NCBI GenBank assembly: GCA_033398695.1
Contig: CM065806.1
Location: forward strand, 40,449,001-40,513,000
Origin: Orobanche coerulescens
Taxonomy: Eukaryota > Streptophyta > Magnoliopsida > Lamiales > Orobanchaceae
Reading direction: 5' to 3'
Length of the DNA stretch: 64,000 nucleotides
The position numbers and the translations under genes were made by a program. How positions within the stretch are numbered: position 1 is the stretch's first letter; each line of letters begins with the position of its first letter. Positions 13,080-25,819 of this stretch are shown here, in pieces. The notes below the pieces were generated by a model. The model did no database searches and was not told the origin of the DNA. It saw only the letters and a program-made list of their open reading frames with translations.

Positions 13080-13617
13080 TTTTGATCGGCTCTTACGGTG
13101 TTGTTGCAACAACTATGATTCGTTTAGCACGCTCGAAATAAAACCTTTTCGGAAGAGTAGTTGATGAAAGATAGTAAACCATCGAAGAAACCATTGACAT
13201 TTAGCAGACCTATTGGTTTCGTATGAACATTTAGCTGAGCTCTGGTAACCACATGAAAAAGTTCCTCAAGAGTGCTAAAACCACCGGGAAGGGTGATAAA
13301 GGCATCAGCATTATTTATCATGTGAGTTATGCGGTCTTGCATATTCACAGCTCTGAACTCATCTCCTATGGTTGCTCCAGTGATTTTACTTTCAGCCAGA
13401 GGTTTTGGAATGATTCCCAACACTTTTACTCCTTCCATATAGGCGAAGGCAGACGTCCCATTAATCCTAGACTTCCTCCTCCGTAAACTACATGAATGCA
13501 TTTTTTCCTAAGATACGACCCAAGTTGTGGGCTTGATAAAGCAAGCCTCTTTCCCATGACTAGCTCCACCAAAAATGCGGATGGAGTTAAATCTTTTGTG
13601 GAAGATGATGATTCCAT
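13080..13617 (-). pseudogene. LOG-like cytokinin riboside 5'-monophosphate phosphoribohydrolase, decayed copy
   Basis: LOG enzymes release active cytokinin bases from their nucleotides in the cytosol. Reading the minus strand, the copy shows VVYGGGSLGLMG (near 13470), GVKVLGIIPKPL, EITG-like KITGATIGDEF, DAFITLPGGFSTLEEL and KPIGLLNVNGF, in the family order. The catalytic PGGxGTxxE motif reads PGGFSTLEE, with the central Gly replaced by Ser. At least three frame changes (near 13580, 13540 and 13450) and a short loss after GLMG break it. About 180 codons run without an intron, although plant LOG genes are normally multi-exonic, which suggests capture of a spliced mRNA. It lies sense to the Athila element between pol and the 3' LTR. 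It could instead be an old processed pseudogene that predates the element. Confidence 0.8.
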
Positions 13618-14238
13618 TTTTGAAAAGAAAATTACTTAGAGAGATAATGAAAAGAATACAAGGTTGAGGGATGCAGAAAAGAAACAACTGCAATGTTTAT
13701 TTATAGATGCAAAATAAAGTAAAAAGATTTATCAAATCTGTGACCGCGTTAATTGCGCTTCAACTACTCAATAGAATAATGAATGCATTTATTGCGTATC
13801 ACATTTTTTATTCAGAAAATCTAAAAAAACGACAAAAAGTAAAGATACTCACATGTATGTACAGTAGTTGTGATTGTGGCTCACATCTTCCTCTTTTACG
13901 TTCAGAAACGGCTTAAACGCCTTCTATGAGTCGGGGAGAAGCTTCCCATCCAATTTTCTTACAAATTGGCAAACAGGGTCTTTTAACGTCAGATTCCCAA
14001 GACGTTGTTCATATTACAGTGCAGATTTATTCCACAAACATCGAATCCCATAATGTACGAGTCCACTAGGATGCGTGTCAAGAGAAATTTCCATATCATC
14101 TAAATTCTCCTTATTAAGACCATCCTTGATGAACTGAATTTTATCTTCTCTGTTTGTGGAAGGAATTCCTAAAGATCGACATCTTGAATCACAGTTCCAC
14201 CTAGCACATTTGTAGCAAACGGAGATTTTCTTTGCTCG
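13618..14238. other. Athila 3' region between LOG copy and pol
   Basis: No recognisable domain. AT-rich, without repeats that I can see. Confidence 0.5.
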
Positions 14239-14469
14239 TCATTTCTTGGCATATGAACTTTTTCCAAGCCCTGGTAAAAATATAATTGGTGTTTCCGTGA
14301 ATTCACCTGCTATTCTCAATTTGGCTTCAATAATGAATCGAATATCAAAAGGTATGCCGTTATTCATAAGAAACCTCATTCTTTCAACTCTGGCTTGGTA
14401 AAGTCTCAAAATGACTTTTTTACTAAGAAAGGGAAATCTTTTTTCAATTGTTATCAAAGTTTGTTCCAT
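14239..14469 (-). other. Unassigned 76-residue frame downstream of Athila pol
   Basis: A minus-strand open frame 120 bp past the integrase stop, sense to the element. It contains EFTETPIIFLPGLGKSS but I do not recognise the family. The place is where Athila elements can carry a third (env-like) frame. There is no signal peptide and no clear membrane segment. It may be a remnant of that frame or chance. Confidence 0.35.
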
Positions 14470-14592
14470 AATTAAAAATAAAAATAAAAAAAATATCTAC
14501 AAAATCAGTTGTTGTGGGAAACTGAAAAATCCGACTTTACTAGCCACGGAGTACCGTTATCCGCCACTTGACCGGGCAAACACAATGGAGTA

Positions 14593-15758
14593 TTAATCCA
14601 CAATATCGGGGTCCTTAAGAAGAATCTCTTCTACCTCAAAAGATTTTAATTCCAAATATGGTTTTAACCGTTGACCATTCACTTTGAAAATATTACCATT
14701 TTTTGGATTTTCAATTTCTGACTCGTGAGGATAGACCGTATGAATAATAAATGGACGGACCACCGTGAACGTAACTTGCACGGAAATAATAACAAGCGAG
14801 AGTTAAAAGAAGGACTTTTTGACCGGAGAAAAAGTTTTTCTCAAAATGTGTTTATCATGAAAAATTTCATTTTGTCCTTATATTTCCTTGCACAATCGTA
14901 AGCATCATTTCGATTTCTTCCAATTCATTTAGTTGAAGTTTCCTATGAATTCCACCATGTCTAATGAAAAATTTAATCGTTTTATGGCCCGGTATGCTCT
15001 ATGTTCCAATTCAACGAGCAAATGACATGGTTTTCCAAAGACAATCCTAAATGGAGACATTAGATGGGAGTTTTAAAAGCAGTACGGTAAGCCCACAATG
15101 CATCATTCAATCGCAAAGACCAATCTTTCCTTGTAGGATTAACAGTTTTTTCAAGAATATTTTTGATTTCTCTGTTTGAAATTTCAACTTGTCCACTTGT
15201 TTGAGGGTGATAAGTAGTAGCAACTTTATGTGTAACACCATATTTTTTAAATAAATGATTCTAAAATTTATTACAAAAATGTTTTCCTCCATCACTTATG
15301 ATTGCTCGTGGTGTTCCAAATCTGGAAAAAATATTTTCTTTCAAAAATTTTACCACGACTTTGTGGTCATTTGTTTTGCAAGCAATTGCTTCTACCCATT
15401 TTGAAACATAATCGACGGCCACAAGAATGTAAAGATTGCCAAAGGAAATTGGAAAAGGTCCCATAAAATCTATGCCCCAAACATCAAATATTTCAATAAT
15501 TAAAATTGAGTTTAAAGGCATCATATTTCGTTTAGAAATTCGACCTAACCTTTGACATCTATCACATGTGCTGCAATATGAATGTGTATCTTTGAAAAGT
15601 GTTGGCCAATAAAAACCACATTGCAGAATTTTAGCAGTTGTTTTCTTTGAACTAAAATGACCTCCACATGCATGATCATGACAAAAGGAAATGATATTTT
15701 GTTGTTCATGTTCTGGCACACATCTCCTAATGATTTGGTCAGGACAATATTTGAACAA
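14593..15758 (-). pseudogene. Athila integrase (pol C-terminal part), frameshifted
   Basis: The HHCC zinc finger ([11 protein letters not shown]... CSTCDRC) and the first two catalytic acids (GIDFMGPF and IISDGGKHF) are in the frame 15261-15758. The region with the third acid is displaced into other frames around 15107-15295. The C-terminal part, with FKVNGQRLKPYLELKS, is in the frame 14593-14781 and ends at a stop. That C-terminus is typical of Athila/Tat integrases. At least three frame breaks make it non-functional as sequenced. Confidence 0.85.
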
Positions 15759-16168
15759 ATATGGATCATCCCAAAAGAATTTTTTACTTCGTTTAAAAAT
15801 TTTGTTTTATCTTGGTTATTCCAATGAGATGGCATGTTACCAGTAACAAGGTAATTGACAATGTCTGCATACCAAGGTATTTGAGAAACAGACATGAGTT
15901 GTTCATCAGGGAAAGTTTCATTAATGGGAGGTTCTTTATCAGTAAAATTCACGATTAGCCTAGACAAATGATCAGCAACAACATTTTCAGCACCTTTTTT
16001 ATCTCGAATTTCTAAGTCAAACTCTTGTAACAATAGAATCCAACGGATCAAGCGAGGTTTAGCATCTTTCTTAGAAAGAAGATATTTTAATGCAGCATGA
16101 TCAGAGTAAATTATGACTTTCGAACCAATCAAGTAAGGTCGAAATTTGTCTAAGGCAAAAGCATGCAA
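15545..16168 (-). pseudogene. Athila RNase H and connection to integrase
   Basis: Contains [23 protein letters not shown] and ADHLSRL, the usual RNase H C-terminal signature. It overlaps the RT frame on its right and the integrase frame on its left, each in another reading frame. The overlaps mark single frameshifts rather than separate genes. Confidence 0.85.
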
Positions 16169-17090
16169 GCAATTCTTTTTCAGTTGTAGAATAATTTAAT
16201 TGGGCATCATTTAGAGTTCTGCTTGCATAATATATTACAGTTGGCAATTTATTTTCTCTTTGACCCAATACTACACCGACGGCATAGTCGGATGCATCAG
16301 ACATTATTTCAAAAGGAAGATTCCAGTTTGGAGATTTGATGATAGGTGCAGAGCTCAACATAGATTTGAGTGTCTTAAAAGCTTTTAGACAATGATCATC
16401 AACTACGAAAGGTTTGTCTTTTGAAAGTAAGTTACATAATGGCCTTGAGATTTTGCTAAAATCTTTGATGAATCGACGGTAAAAACCAGCATGGCCTAAG
16501 AATGACCGAATTTCTTTAATCGTTCGTGGGGGTGGAAGACTGGATATTAAATCAACTTTAGATTTGTCCACCTCAATTCCTTTTTCAGAAATCACATGTC
16601 CTAAGACAATTCCTTTTTTAACCATAAAATGATATTTTTCCCAGTTTAGGACAAGATTCTTCTCCTTACACCTAATCAACACTTGGGTTAAGTGGTGTAA
16701 ACATTCATCAAAGCTAGACCCGAATACAGAAAAATCATCCATAAAAATTTCCAAAAACCGCTCAACCATGTCAGAGAAAATGCTCATCATACACCGCTGA
16801 AAAGTAGCAGGTGCATTACACAGACCAAATGGCATTCGTCGGTAAGCAAAGGTTCCGAAAGGACAGGTAAAAGTGGTTTTTTCTTGATCTTCAGGAGCAA
16901 TGGGAATTTGGTTATAGCCGGAATATCCATCAAGAAAACAATAATAAACATGGCCGGCTAACCTTTCTAGCATTTGATCAATAAAAGGAAGTGGAAAGTG
17001 ATCTTTACTTGTAACAGAGTTCAATTTTACGTAATCAATCGACTCTCCATCCAGTTTGAATTCTGGTTGGAACAAGTTCATTTTCTTCAT
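16101..17090 (-). pseudogene. Athila reverse transcriptase and RNase H N-terminal part
   Basis: An RT frame with LDGYSGYNQIPIAPED, PFGLCNAPATFQRCM and the active-site motif FMDDFSVFG (FxDD, usual in Athila), followed by the RNase H start SDASDYAVGVVLGQR with the first catalytic Asp. The RT N-terminus (SWVSPVHIVPKKSG) lies in the upstream frame. The shift between the two is near 17090. Confidence 0.88.
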
Positions 17091-18333
17091 TCGTGATTAC
17101 AGTTATGCCAGATTTCTTTGGAACTATATGAACAGGACTGACCCAAGAGCTATCAGAAATAGGGTAGATGATACCTACATCTAAGAGTTTGATTATTTCA
17201 GCTTTTACAACTTCTTTCAAATTAGGATTTAGTCTTCTTTGAAATTCTCGGGAAGTTTTCGCATTTTCTTCGAGGTGAATTCGATGCATGCATATAGAAG
17301 GACTAATACCTTTAATATCGGAGATGGTCCAGCCTATTGCTTCTTTATGTTCTTTAAGAACATTTATTAACTTATCTTCTCGTTCTTCATCTAAATCAGA
17401 TGCTATGATGACAGGCAGGGTTTCTGATGGTCCTAAAAATGCATATTTTAGAGATTCAGGTAATGGATTGAGCTCTATCTTTGAATCCTCAATAGGTACT
17501 TCATTATTCATTTGGCTCTCAAGTGGTTCGGTTTTAGCTTTCCATTTATCATTATCCAATAATGGTGTAGACTCTAGTAAAGAATTTACTTCATTAATTG
17601 AACTGTCGATGTCAAAATCTGAGCCAAAATGAGCAAGACAACTTTCAAAAAGATCACCATCATCCATTTTTGGAAAGAAATAAGGACCCATACTCTCTAT
17701 CATATTTACCTCACAGACATCATCAAGATCATCATGTTGTTGAGAAATGTTAAACATATTTAGTTCAACAGTCATATTTCCAAAAGAAAATTTTATGATG
17801 CCATTTCTACAGTTAATTAATGCATTTGAAGTAGCTAAAAATGGCCTTCCTAAAATGACAGGGATTTGATCTTTGGTATTCTCAACAGGTTCAGTGTCTA
17901 TGACTATAAAATCAACAGGAAAGTAGAATTTATCTACTTGAATCAGAACATCCTCTACGATTCCTCGAGGTATTTTTATAGATCTATCAGCTAGTTGAAG
18001 TATCACATATGTTGATTTTAGCTCCCCTAATCCAAGTTGTGTATAAACAGAATATGGTAATAAATTCACACTGGCTCCTAAATCAAGCAAGGCTCGTTTA
18101 ATGATGTGATCTCCAATGACACAAGATATTGTAGGACTACCAGGATCTTTATACTTAACGGGAGTTTTATTTTGGATTATTGAGCTAACATGTTCAGCTA
18201 AAAATGCCTTTCTTGGAACATTTGTTCTTCTTTTTACAGTGCAAAGATCTTTCAAGAACTTAGAATAAGCAGGCACTTGTTTAATAGCATCAAGGAATGG
18301 AATATTTATTCGAACTTGTTTAAATATTTCCAT
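17035..18333 (-). pseudogene. Athila aspartic protease and RT N-terminal part
   Basis: 432 residues. The protease motif ALLDLGASVNLLP lies near residue 82, followed by VILGRPFLATSNALINCRNG near residue 161, both hallmark Athila protease segments. The second half enters the RT N-terminus with RLNPNLKEVVKAEIIKLLD and loses frame near the end. The stretch upstream to 18513 also encodes linker sequence in broken frames. Confidence 0.85.
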
Positions 18334-18512
18334 TATATCTTTGTATTGCGCACTTTTATCTTTTGGAATAAGTCTTTCAGGAAATGGAGCTTTTGGAACG
18401 TAAGGCTTTTCTTTTTCCTTAGAATCTTTTGGTTTTGAGACTTGTGGTTCATTTGATTTTTCTTCCGGATCATATTCAGGCTTTTGTATTTCTTTTCCAC
18501 TTCTAAGGGTAG

Positions 18513-19964
18513 TTATGGTGAACCTGCGTTAGAAGAGTTTACTTCATATTGTCCTTTAGGATTAGGGATGGGTGACTCGGAAATTTTCCCTTTTCTCTTT
18601 ACTAAAGTTGTTACAAGTTGACCAATTTGTGTTTCAAGCTTAGAAATAGCACATGAGTTTGGTATGCGACTTATTTGAGTTGATTGGAACATTTTTTGAG
18701 TATATTGCATGAATTGTTGCAACGTATCTTCCAAAGATGGTTTCTTTGGCACTATAGAAGGATACTGATAAGTATTTGGAGGATATTGATTAGGACGGAC
18801 ATTTTGTTGATTTGACATATTCATTTGATGTCCTCATTGATTCATTGGAGGCATGTTTTGCTTCCAAGAAAAATTTGGATGATTCCTCCAATTTGGATTA
18901 TAAGTTGGAGCAAATGGACTTTCCGAAGATTTTCCATATGAATGTAACACATTGACTTCTTCATTAAAAATTTCTTGATTTTGTGGACCAGAGGGACAAG
19001 ATTGAGATGAATGAAATGATTCCGGACATGAAATGCAAAATTCATTTTTTGAGTTTGACGAGGGGATGGATTGCTTCAAGACTAACGCATCCACTTTTCG
19101 TACTAAATCATCTATAGTAGATTTTATTTCAACATCTTGTTTAACCTCGTAAATTCCACCTTTTTTTGGGGTCGTATGCATCGACTTGGCTCTAGAGTCG
19201 AGTGAATTCCATTGTTGTGAATTAATTGACATATTTTCTAGTGCATTCCAAGCTTCGTCTCCAATAAGGTGAAGAAATTTTCCACCATGCATTGATTGGA
19301 TTAATTGGCGATTGTTTGGAGTTAAACCGTCATAAAAATATTTTACCAAACGCCATATTTCAAAACCATGATGGGGACACTTAAGAATTAAATCATTAAA
19401 TCTTTCCCAACACTCATAAAATTCTTCATTTTCTTTTTGGAAAAATTCGGATATTTCTCTTCTAAGACTATCAGTTTTGGACATTGGAAAAAATTTTGCG
19501 AGAAATTTATTCACTAATTGGTCCCAACTAGTAATTGTTCTTGCTTGAAGAGAATTTAGCCAGAATTTTGCTTTATCTTTGAGAGAAAATGGAAACAGTC
19601 TAAGTTTGACAGATTCATAAGAGAAATTTTGGAATCGAAAAGTAGTACAAATATCGAGAAATTCCTTGACATGCATATACGGATCTTCTCTTTCCAAACC
19701 GTGAAAAGATGGAAGAAGTTGAATTATTGATGGTTTAAGTTCGAAATGAGTTGCATTAGTTGTAGGCAACACTATGCAAGAAGGAGAATTAGCACTCACT
19801 GGAGAAAAATATTCTATTAAAGTTTTCTCTTTTGCAACTTGATTATTTTGATTTTCGATTTCGTCCATTTTTGGTATCGGTTTCGTTTGTTGAACTTCAA
19901 TTTTAGTTAAGGACAATCTTCTTCTCGTTAATCGACCTTTATTATTTCGTTGCCAAACTTGCAT
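18513..19964 (-). pseudogene. Athila gag, two frames
   Basis: The main frame (18834-19964, 376 residues) carries the Athila gag core, with THFELKPSIIQLL, FPFSLKDKAKFWLNSL, FLAKFFPMSKT and ECWERFNDLILKCPHHGFE. After a stop near 18834 the protein continues in 18513-18824, with the SLEDTLQQFMQ and LETQIGQLVTTL segments. No zinc knuckle is seen apart from a possible remnant CISCPESFHSSQSC. The first ATG used by this frame is at 19964. Confidence 0.85.
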
Positions 19965-21620
19965 TCACCGATATTACAATTTTTTTAACTTTGCATACAA
20001 ACCAAATTATGATAGTCGATCGAACTCCCAGATCGTTGGAGGCGTCTGGCAGTCGCACTTAAAATCCAACTTTCTTCGGCATGTACAACAGAGGCCTTTT
20101 TGCCAAAATTCAATCGATTTTCAAAATCAGTTTGTACAAGATTGATATTTAACTTTTCTCTATTCGAATCGAACAAAGTAGTGAGTGAAAAATATCAATC
20201 CCTTGTTGAATCTTTTAAAGGATTTTATTGTTTTAATTATTTTTTTTTTGAGTTTTTATATTTTTATTATTATTAATAATACAATGAAAGTTATTACAAT
20301 TATTACTAAAATTATAGGATGTAATAGATTGCAAAGGAATAAATTTACTAATTGATCTATGGAAGCAATATCTATTGATAAACTAAAATGTACGACGAGA
20401 AATATTGCAACTAAACTAAATGTCTAAGAAAACTGTAAATAGAAAATAACAACTAAAAACACAATCTAAATTACCACTACAAGATTCTATTAAAACTAAA
20501 GACAAGATATAAAAATTAAAAAAAAAACTGATTTTTTTTTTATATTTTATATATTTTATATTTAGTTTTTATATTTTTATATTTATTTTAATTTTATTAT
20601 ATTTTTAGACTAATAATATTGAGCTAATATATATATATATATATATATATCCAGATATATTATTTATTTTTTATAAAAAAAAATTCAGATTTTTTTAAAA
20701 CAGTTTTTATGCAAATAGTTTTTAAAACAATTTTTATAAAAGTTTTTATAAAAGGTAAAACAGTTTTTACCTTTTAAAAAAAAGGTAATTAAAAAAATTA
20801 AAACTACAAACTTTTATTTTATGCAAACAATAGAAATAGTTTTTTTTTTTACAAATTTTCGTTTCTGTTTTTTTTTTATAAATATTTCAGGTTTTTAATT
20901 TTTTTAGTATTTTCCCTTTTTATTAAAATATTGTAATTTATTTTAAAAATTCTGTTTTTATTAAAAAATTCAAAGTTCAGAAAATTTTTATTATATATAT
21001 TCCAGATTATTTAAATTATTAATTCTTAATCTGATTTATTTTTTTTATGAAAATTAATTTTTTTAATAAAACTAGCTGGTTTTACTTTTAAAAATAAAAT
21101 AAAATAATTCAGATTTTTATTTATTACGGAAAATAATATTCCAGATTATTTTTTTAATTTTTTTTATTATTATTTTTTTTTTCGAATTTAAATTCAAATT
21201 TTTGATTTTTTAATATTAATATTCCAAAATTACAAAAATATTACCTTAAAGTCTGAAACTTTTTTTATTTTTAAGATCTTTTTTTTTAAAATAAAAATAA
21301 ATAAGTTCTGAATTTTATAATTTTTTTTAGATCTTTTATATTTTTATATATTTTTGGACTTTTTTATTTTTTTTTATTTTATTATTTTTACGAAAATGAA
21401 AAGTAGCTTTTATTATTATTAATTATATTTTTATATTTATTATTATAAGTTTTTATGATTTTTCAGATTTTTTTATGAATAAAATAAATTCTACAACTAA
21501 CACAATCTAAAACGGATATTAAGAAGACAGATAATAATAAAGAAAAGCAGTAAAATAAATAACTAGTAGAAGAATTCAACTAACTTGGTGACGACGGTCT
21601 TCTTGTACTTCGTTTGCGCC
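19965..21620 (-). other. Athila 5' leader, extremely AT-rich
   Basis: 1.65 kb between PBS and gag, dominated by A/T runs (for example 20560-21480) with a TA repeat at 20630-20650. A long non-coding leader is usual for Athila. No coding potential and no other feature seen. Confidence 0.7.
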
Positions 21621-21638
21621 TCCCCGGCAACGGCGCCA
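21621..21638 (-). other. Athila primer-binding site (tRNA-Asp)
   Basis: On the plus strand these 18 bases read TCCCCGGCAACGGCGCCA, which is the 3' end of a plant tRNA-Asp including CCA. The minus strand is therefore a perfect 18-nt PBS, 6 bp from the 5' LTR. Confidence 0.92.
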
Positions 21639-21644
21639 AAAACT

Positions 21645-22970
21645 TGTTGTTGGTTTGATTCTTTAGTCTTATACTCGCAAGCGCACGATTTGTTCGATGT
21701 AGATATGCGGTGCAAGGTCGATTCCACAGGGAGGACTATGATAGTGAAGTCAAATTATTCCTATCGTTTTGAACCAAATTATATTAAATTCTAACCTAGT
21801 CCCAAATAATTTGATTTTTTAATGGTTATAATAATTGCAACAAATAACAGTAATTTTAAGTAGATTTTATGTAAATTGATTTTAAATAATTTACTAGGGT
21901 TTAGAGTCCACCAATGTCTATTTATTATTTATTTTATATTTTAATTCCAAGAAATTCAGGGAATAGATTCTGAAATCAATCTCACTATTTCCCTATAGAT
22001 TTGACAATAAGTACAAAATTATAATTCAAATATAGATTTTCCTTCGCTTAAAAAATGTAATTTCTAAGCATTATATGTATCCAATTGAATGGAAAACAAA
22101 TAATCAAAGAAATTAACTAATATCAATAATCACAAAGCAAGGGGGAATTTATAACTATCAAAAATACATGATATAATTGATGAAATAATATTCCCCTATT
22201 GAATCGAAAATCATAATCGCTAAAAACATTTATTTGGAATTATTATATAAATATTAATAATAATATAGACATGGTTTCATCATAACCCCAGTAAAAGAAA
22301 ATTACTCACTCATAATAACAATACAAATAAATAAATATTCCATAATATTATTACTCAAATATAATTTTACTACACACTATTTTTATTTTTTTTCCATTAC
22401 AATAATTTCTCTCTATTTTTTCTCCTCCCCAAAACACTACACATTCATCCCCTATTTATACTACTTCAAAATCAATAAAATAATAATTTTTACAATTAAA
22501 AATTTCCACCACCTAATAATTCACGGCTGCCCATGAGGTGCAGATGTCATGGATGACATCAGCACATAGTTGAAATTACGGTCCAATCAGGTGTTGACAC
22601 GTGGCACAATATGATCCGTCTATTTAATTGTCCTTCGAACGGTCATAACTTCTTCATACGAACTCGGATTCGCATGATTTTTTTTTTAAAACGATCGTCT
22701 CGACGGGACGAATAAAGTGAGACCAGTCGTGACTATATTTGAATTTTGTAAAAATATCGCCCTTGAACCAATTGATCTATCTTGTACCGGTTGGTTAACC
22801 TGCAGATATAATTTAATTCCAATTAATTATCCAAAAATGACATAAAATTATAGAAAATTCTAACAAAATGAACTAATATAAATATATGGTAAAACGAATA
22901 AATTATCACACAAACACACAATTATATACATAAAATACTAATAAAAATATTACTCAAAATATACTAAACA
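21645..22970 (-). repeat. Athila 5' LTR
   Basis: 1326 bp, partner of 1093-2425. The minus-strand TATA box is at 22452-22462. Confidence 0.93.
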
Positions 22971-22975
22971 GGGAA

Positions 22976-23279
22976 TCGTGTATTAATTATTGATACATAT
23001 GTATCTTGTACTGTATTTCTTCCCGCTGCGTGAGTTCTTTCAAATGGTTTTCGGCTTTTTGCCAATTGAGTTTTATTTCGAAAACCGATTCCCTTAACCG
23101 AGTTTTTGGCCTTGATTGTTTTGACGGTAGTTGGTGTTTTCAAATGATTTTGTGAGTTTTGGAAAATACTACCGTCATTGGCCTTTTTGGGCGTTTTTTG
23201 TAATTGGTTTTTATCCTGGTGGGTTCCGGCGCGGGGCCCACGACGTGTAATATTCCCGGTTGGATCTGGGGGTGATACA
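22976..23279 (+). mobile_element. LTR fragment, plus-sense, right part (continues 1-1092)
   Basis: The LTR interrupted by Athila resumes here. Its U5 end shows CCTGGTGGGTTCC, an internal TGTAATATTCC (23246-23256) and a final GGGGGTGATACA near 23279. This matches, in sense orientation, the conserved tail seen in the other gypsy LTRs. No PBS follows, so it is either a 3' LTR whose flank has been lost or a truncated copy. Confidence 0.6.
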
Positions 23280-23539
23280 CATACGGACATGGTCCTAACA
23301 CAAGACCTACAAATGCATACTCATATGACAACGTCAATATGCTCACATTAATAACAACAATGTATACTCAGTGGAAATCCGATGATCCAACGCACACAGC
23401 ATAAATCCCAAGATGATCCTACTAGATCAACACGAGGTGGATAACCAACAATATACATATGCACAACAACAACACATGATAAATCCAGTGATGCAAATCC
23501 ACATGATTCCATCAACACAGCACAGGGTAATCCAATAAT

Positions 23540-23710
23540 CCAGCGCCCTCAGCATAGATCCCAAGATGATCACGTCGGACCATCACGAGGTGGAAAACCC
23601 ATCCAATGATCCAGCGCCCTCAGCATAGATCCCAAGATGATCCCGTCGGACCAACACAAGGTGGACAACTGATCCAGTGCCCTCAGCATAGATCACATGA
23701 TCCCATCGCA
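23540..23710. repeat. Tandem repeats of 63-71 bp carrying GACG hairpins
   Basis: Units starting CCAGCGCCCTCAGCATAG occur at 23540, 23611 and, slightly changed, 23674; a more diverged unit lies near 23385. Each holds a CGTCGGAC-like core. On the minus strand 23639-23652 reads GGTCC-GACG-GGATC, a hairpin with a GACG loop; 23568-23581 has one mismatch at the closing pair. Confidence 0.6.
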
Positions 23711-25370
23711 TCAATACAACATACACAATACAACTATGCATACACATATATGCACATCAATATGTTCATCATCATGAACAACATATGAATCAATAACATG
23801 AACGACATTATGACAAACCAACTCAGACGACCTCATGTTCAACAACATGAATGACAATATGCATGATCAAAATCATCAACATTAAACCAAAATCAAATTT
23901 AAATACTTGCCCTGAGTCCTTCGCGAGCAATCTCGATGTCAAATCAACATCGACAATCATCCTCAATATTCAACGATCTAAAATACAACGGCCATAGATA
24001 ACTCATACCCTCGTCTTTACGATAATGTACCCTCGATACCCAAGTATACCAATAACTAATGTAAATCATATACATTATGATTTAATTCCCAAAATTAGAA
24101 AACAACGTACAATCCCAAATCTCCAGAGCTCACAATTATAATCATTGTTATACGAATTATAAACAAATGAAACTGAAACCATTCATTAAATATTATAAAC
24201 CGTGCAAGTAATAACTTGCCTTGATACCGATATGACGATAATGAAGCCGTTACCAAGTCCTTGCCATTGTCTTACAAGTTCCTCGGCCCTGACCAAAGCA
24301 ATTCACGGACATCCTCGAACTCGACCGCAACATATTATTCTAATCGATGATCAATATTCACAACCTATTGTAATAATCGATAAACAACAAGTTCGATAAC
24401 AATCACCAATCGATATAACCAATCGACAAACCCAACGGTTCCACAATATCTCGATTAAATATGAATCTAAACAACCCAAATCTATCAATCACGAATCCAT
24501 AACCACAATATGATTCCATAACCCGATAATCATACCAACAATCAATTCAACCCGATAACCAGATTATAAAATACTAGATTCCGAAATCAATCTCATATAC
24601 AATTCAAGAGTTCCTCAAGGACGTGAATTAATCCTTAAGCACATCCAATTAACATCACATTTTTCACAATCACTAAGACAACATAATCCAATATGTTATC
24701 TAACTTCTAACCTAATTACATTTCACTCATAACCCGATCAATACACACATCTCATCATATTCTTCGACATGTATTATTCATAACACCAAGAATCAGAACA
24801 ATACTACCATAATCGTCATCATACGAAGTAACCAACGGCAATAACATCAAGAATCCGAAATGAAGAAAGGTATTACATCAACATACCCCTTCAACACAAT
24901 CCAAAATCACTACAATCATATCAATACCCATATATCAATAACAATATCATCATGATTCGGAAATCCATCTTACAAGCACGTTTGAACGAATCGCAACTCT
25001 TACAATATGAATAACCTTAACCAATATCTTCAATCTCTTGTCAAAGTTCCATTTATTCTTATATAACATCATAATAACAATAAGGTAGATCAACATGCTT
25101 CCTAACATGTAAACATCATTCCAAACTCGAGCTATAATCAGAGGAATTACGAATGTTACCTGATATTGAAGAACCACGATGAAGAACAATCGAACTCCTT
25201 CTAATAAGTGTTATCAACTCTAAGAACAACTCCAATCCAAGCTCCTAAGCTCATAACCAAGTTAGAAGATCCAAAAATCGGTCTCAGAGGGTTGAAGGAT
25301 GAAGAAACAAGGTGAAACTTCTCCAAAATGACGAAATGACGGGCCTCATATATATAAATAAACACATACC

Positions 25371-25819
25371 TTACGTACGCTATATGAACTACCTAGCGTA
25401 CGTAACAATCATTACGTACGTTATCCTTCCTCGAAAGGGTACGTAATGACAGTCCAGAACCTCCTATCTCAATTCGTTCGATGCATTACGTACGTAAGGC
25501 AAGTGCCATAGCGTACGTAACTCTGAGTTGACTTGATACAGTACTAAATCAATTTAACGTATGTAATGTATAGTCCATAACGTACGTAATACTCGACATT
25601 GACTCGCCTATCCACATCTGCGCCGAAAGTTGCCGACATCGGGCCCACTCGTCGATCATAGCTCGGATCCTGCCTGACATGGACTTTACGTACGTTAACT
25701 AATCCACTTAACGTACGTAAGAGGTGTGCGCCTTACGTACGTTAACTATACATTGTAACGTACGTAAGCCTTGTGCATTAGCGTACACTAAGTCCTTACT
25801 TTAGTGCACGTTAATTAGG
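25371..25819. repeat. ACGTACGT palindrome array in U3
   Basis: About twelve copies of TTACGTACGTTA/AACGTACGTAA-like motifs, usually in pairs 20-30 bp apart, ending about 10 bp from the TATA box. A few units read AGCGTACG, intermediate to the AGCGTGCG motif in the LARD and copia LTRs. Confidence 0.75.

Larger units (their letters stand above)
1093..22970 (-). mobile_element. Athila-type Ty3/gypsy retrotransposon, nested and degenerate
   Basis: A complete insertion bounded by LTRs at 1093-2425 and 21645-22970, both starting TGTTGTTGG and ending ACTAAACA on the plus strand, with the 5-bp TSD GGGAA at 1088-1092 and 22971-22975. Transcription is on the minus strand: 5' LTR, tRNA-Asp PBS, AT-rich leader, gag, protease, RT, RNase H, integrase, a long 3' region and the 3' LTR. 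Athila identity rests on the gag sequence, the DLGA protease motif, the FMDD RT motif, the PBS type and the long non-coding 3' region. Gag-pol is broken by stops and frameshifts. The LTRs differ at roughly twenty scattered positions, so this is not a very recent insertion. A LARD sits inside at 3422-12185. Confidence 0.93.

Noticed and set aside
13124..13617. Functional host LOG gene
   Set aside because: Several frameshifts, no introns, altered catalytic motif, and it lies inside an Athila element.
21621..21638. Possible tRNA-Asp gene
   Set aside because: Only the 18 3'-terminal bases match; it is the primer-binding site next to an LTR.
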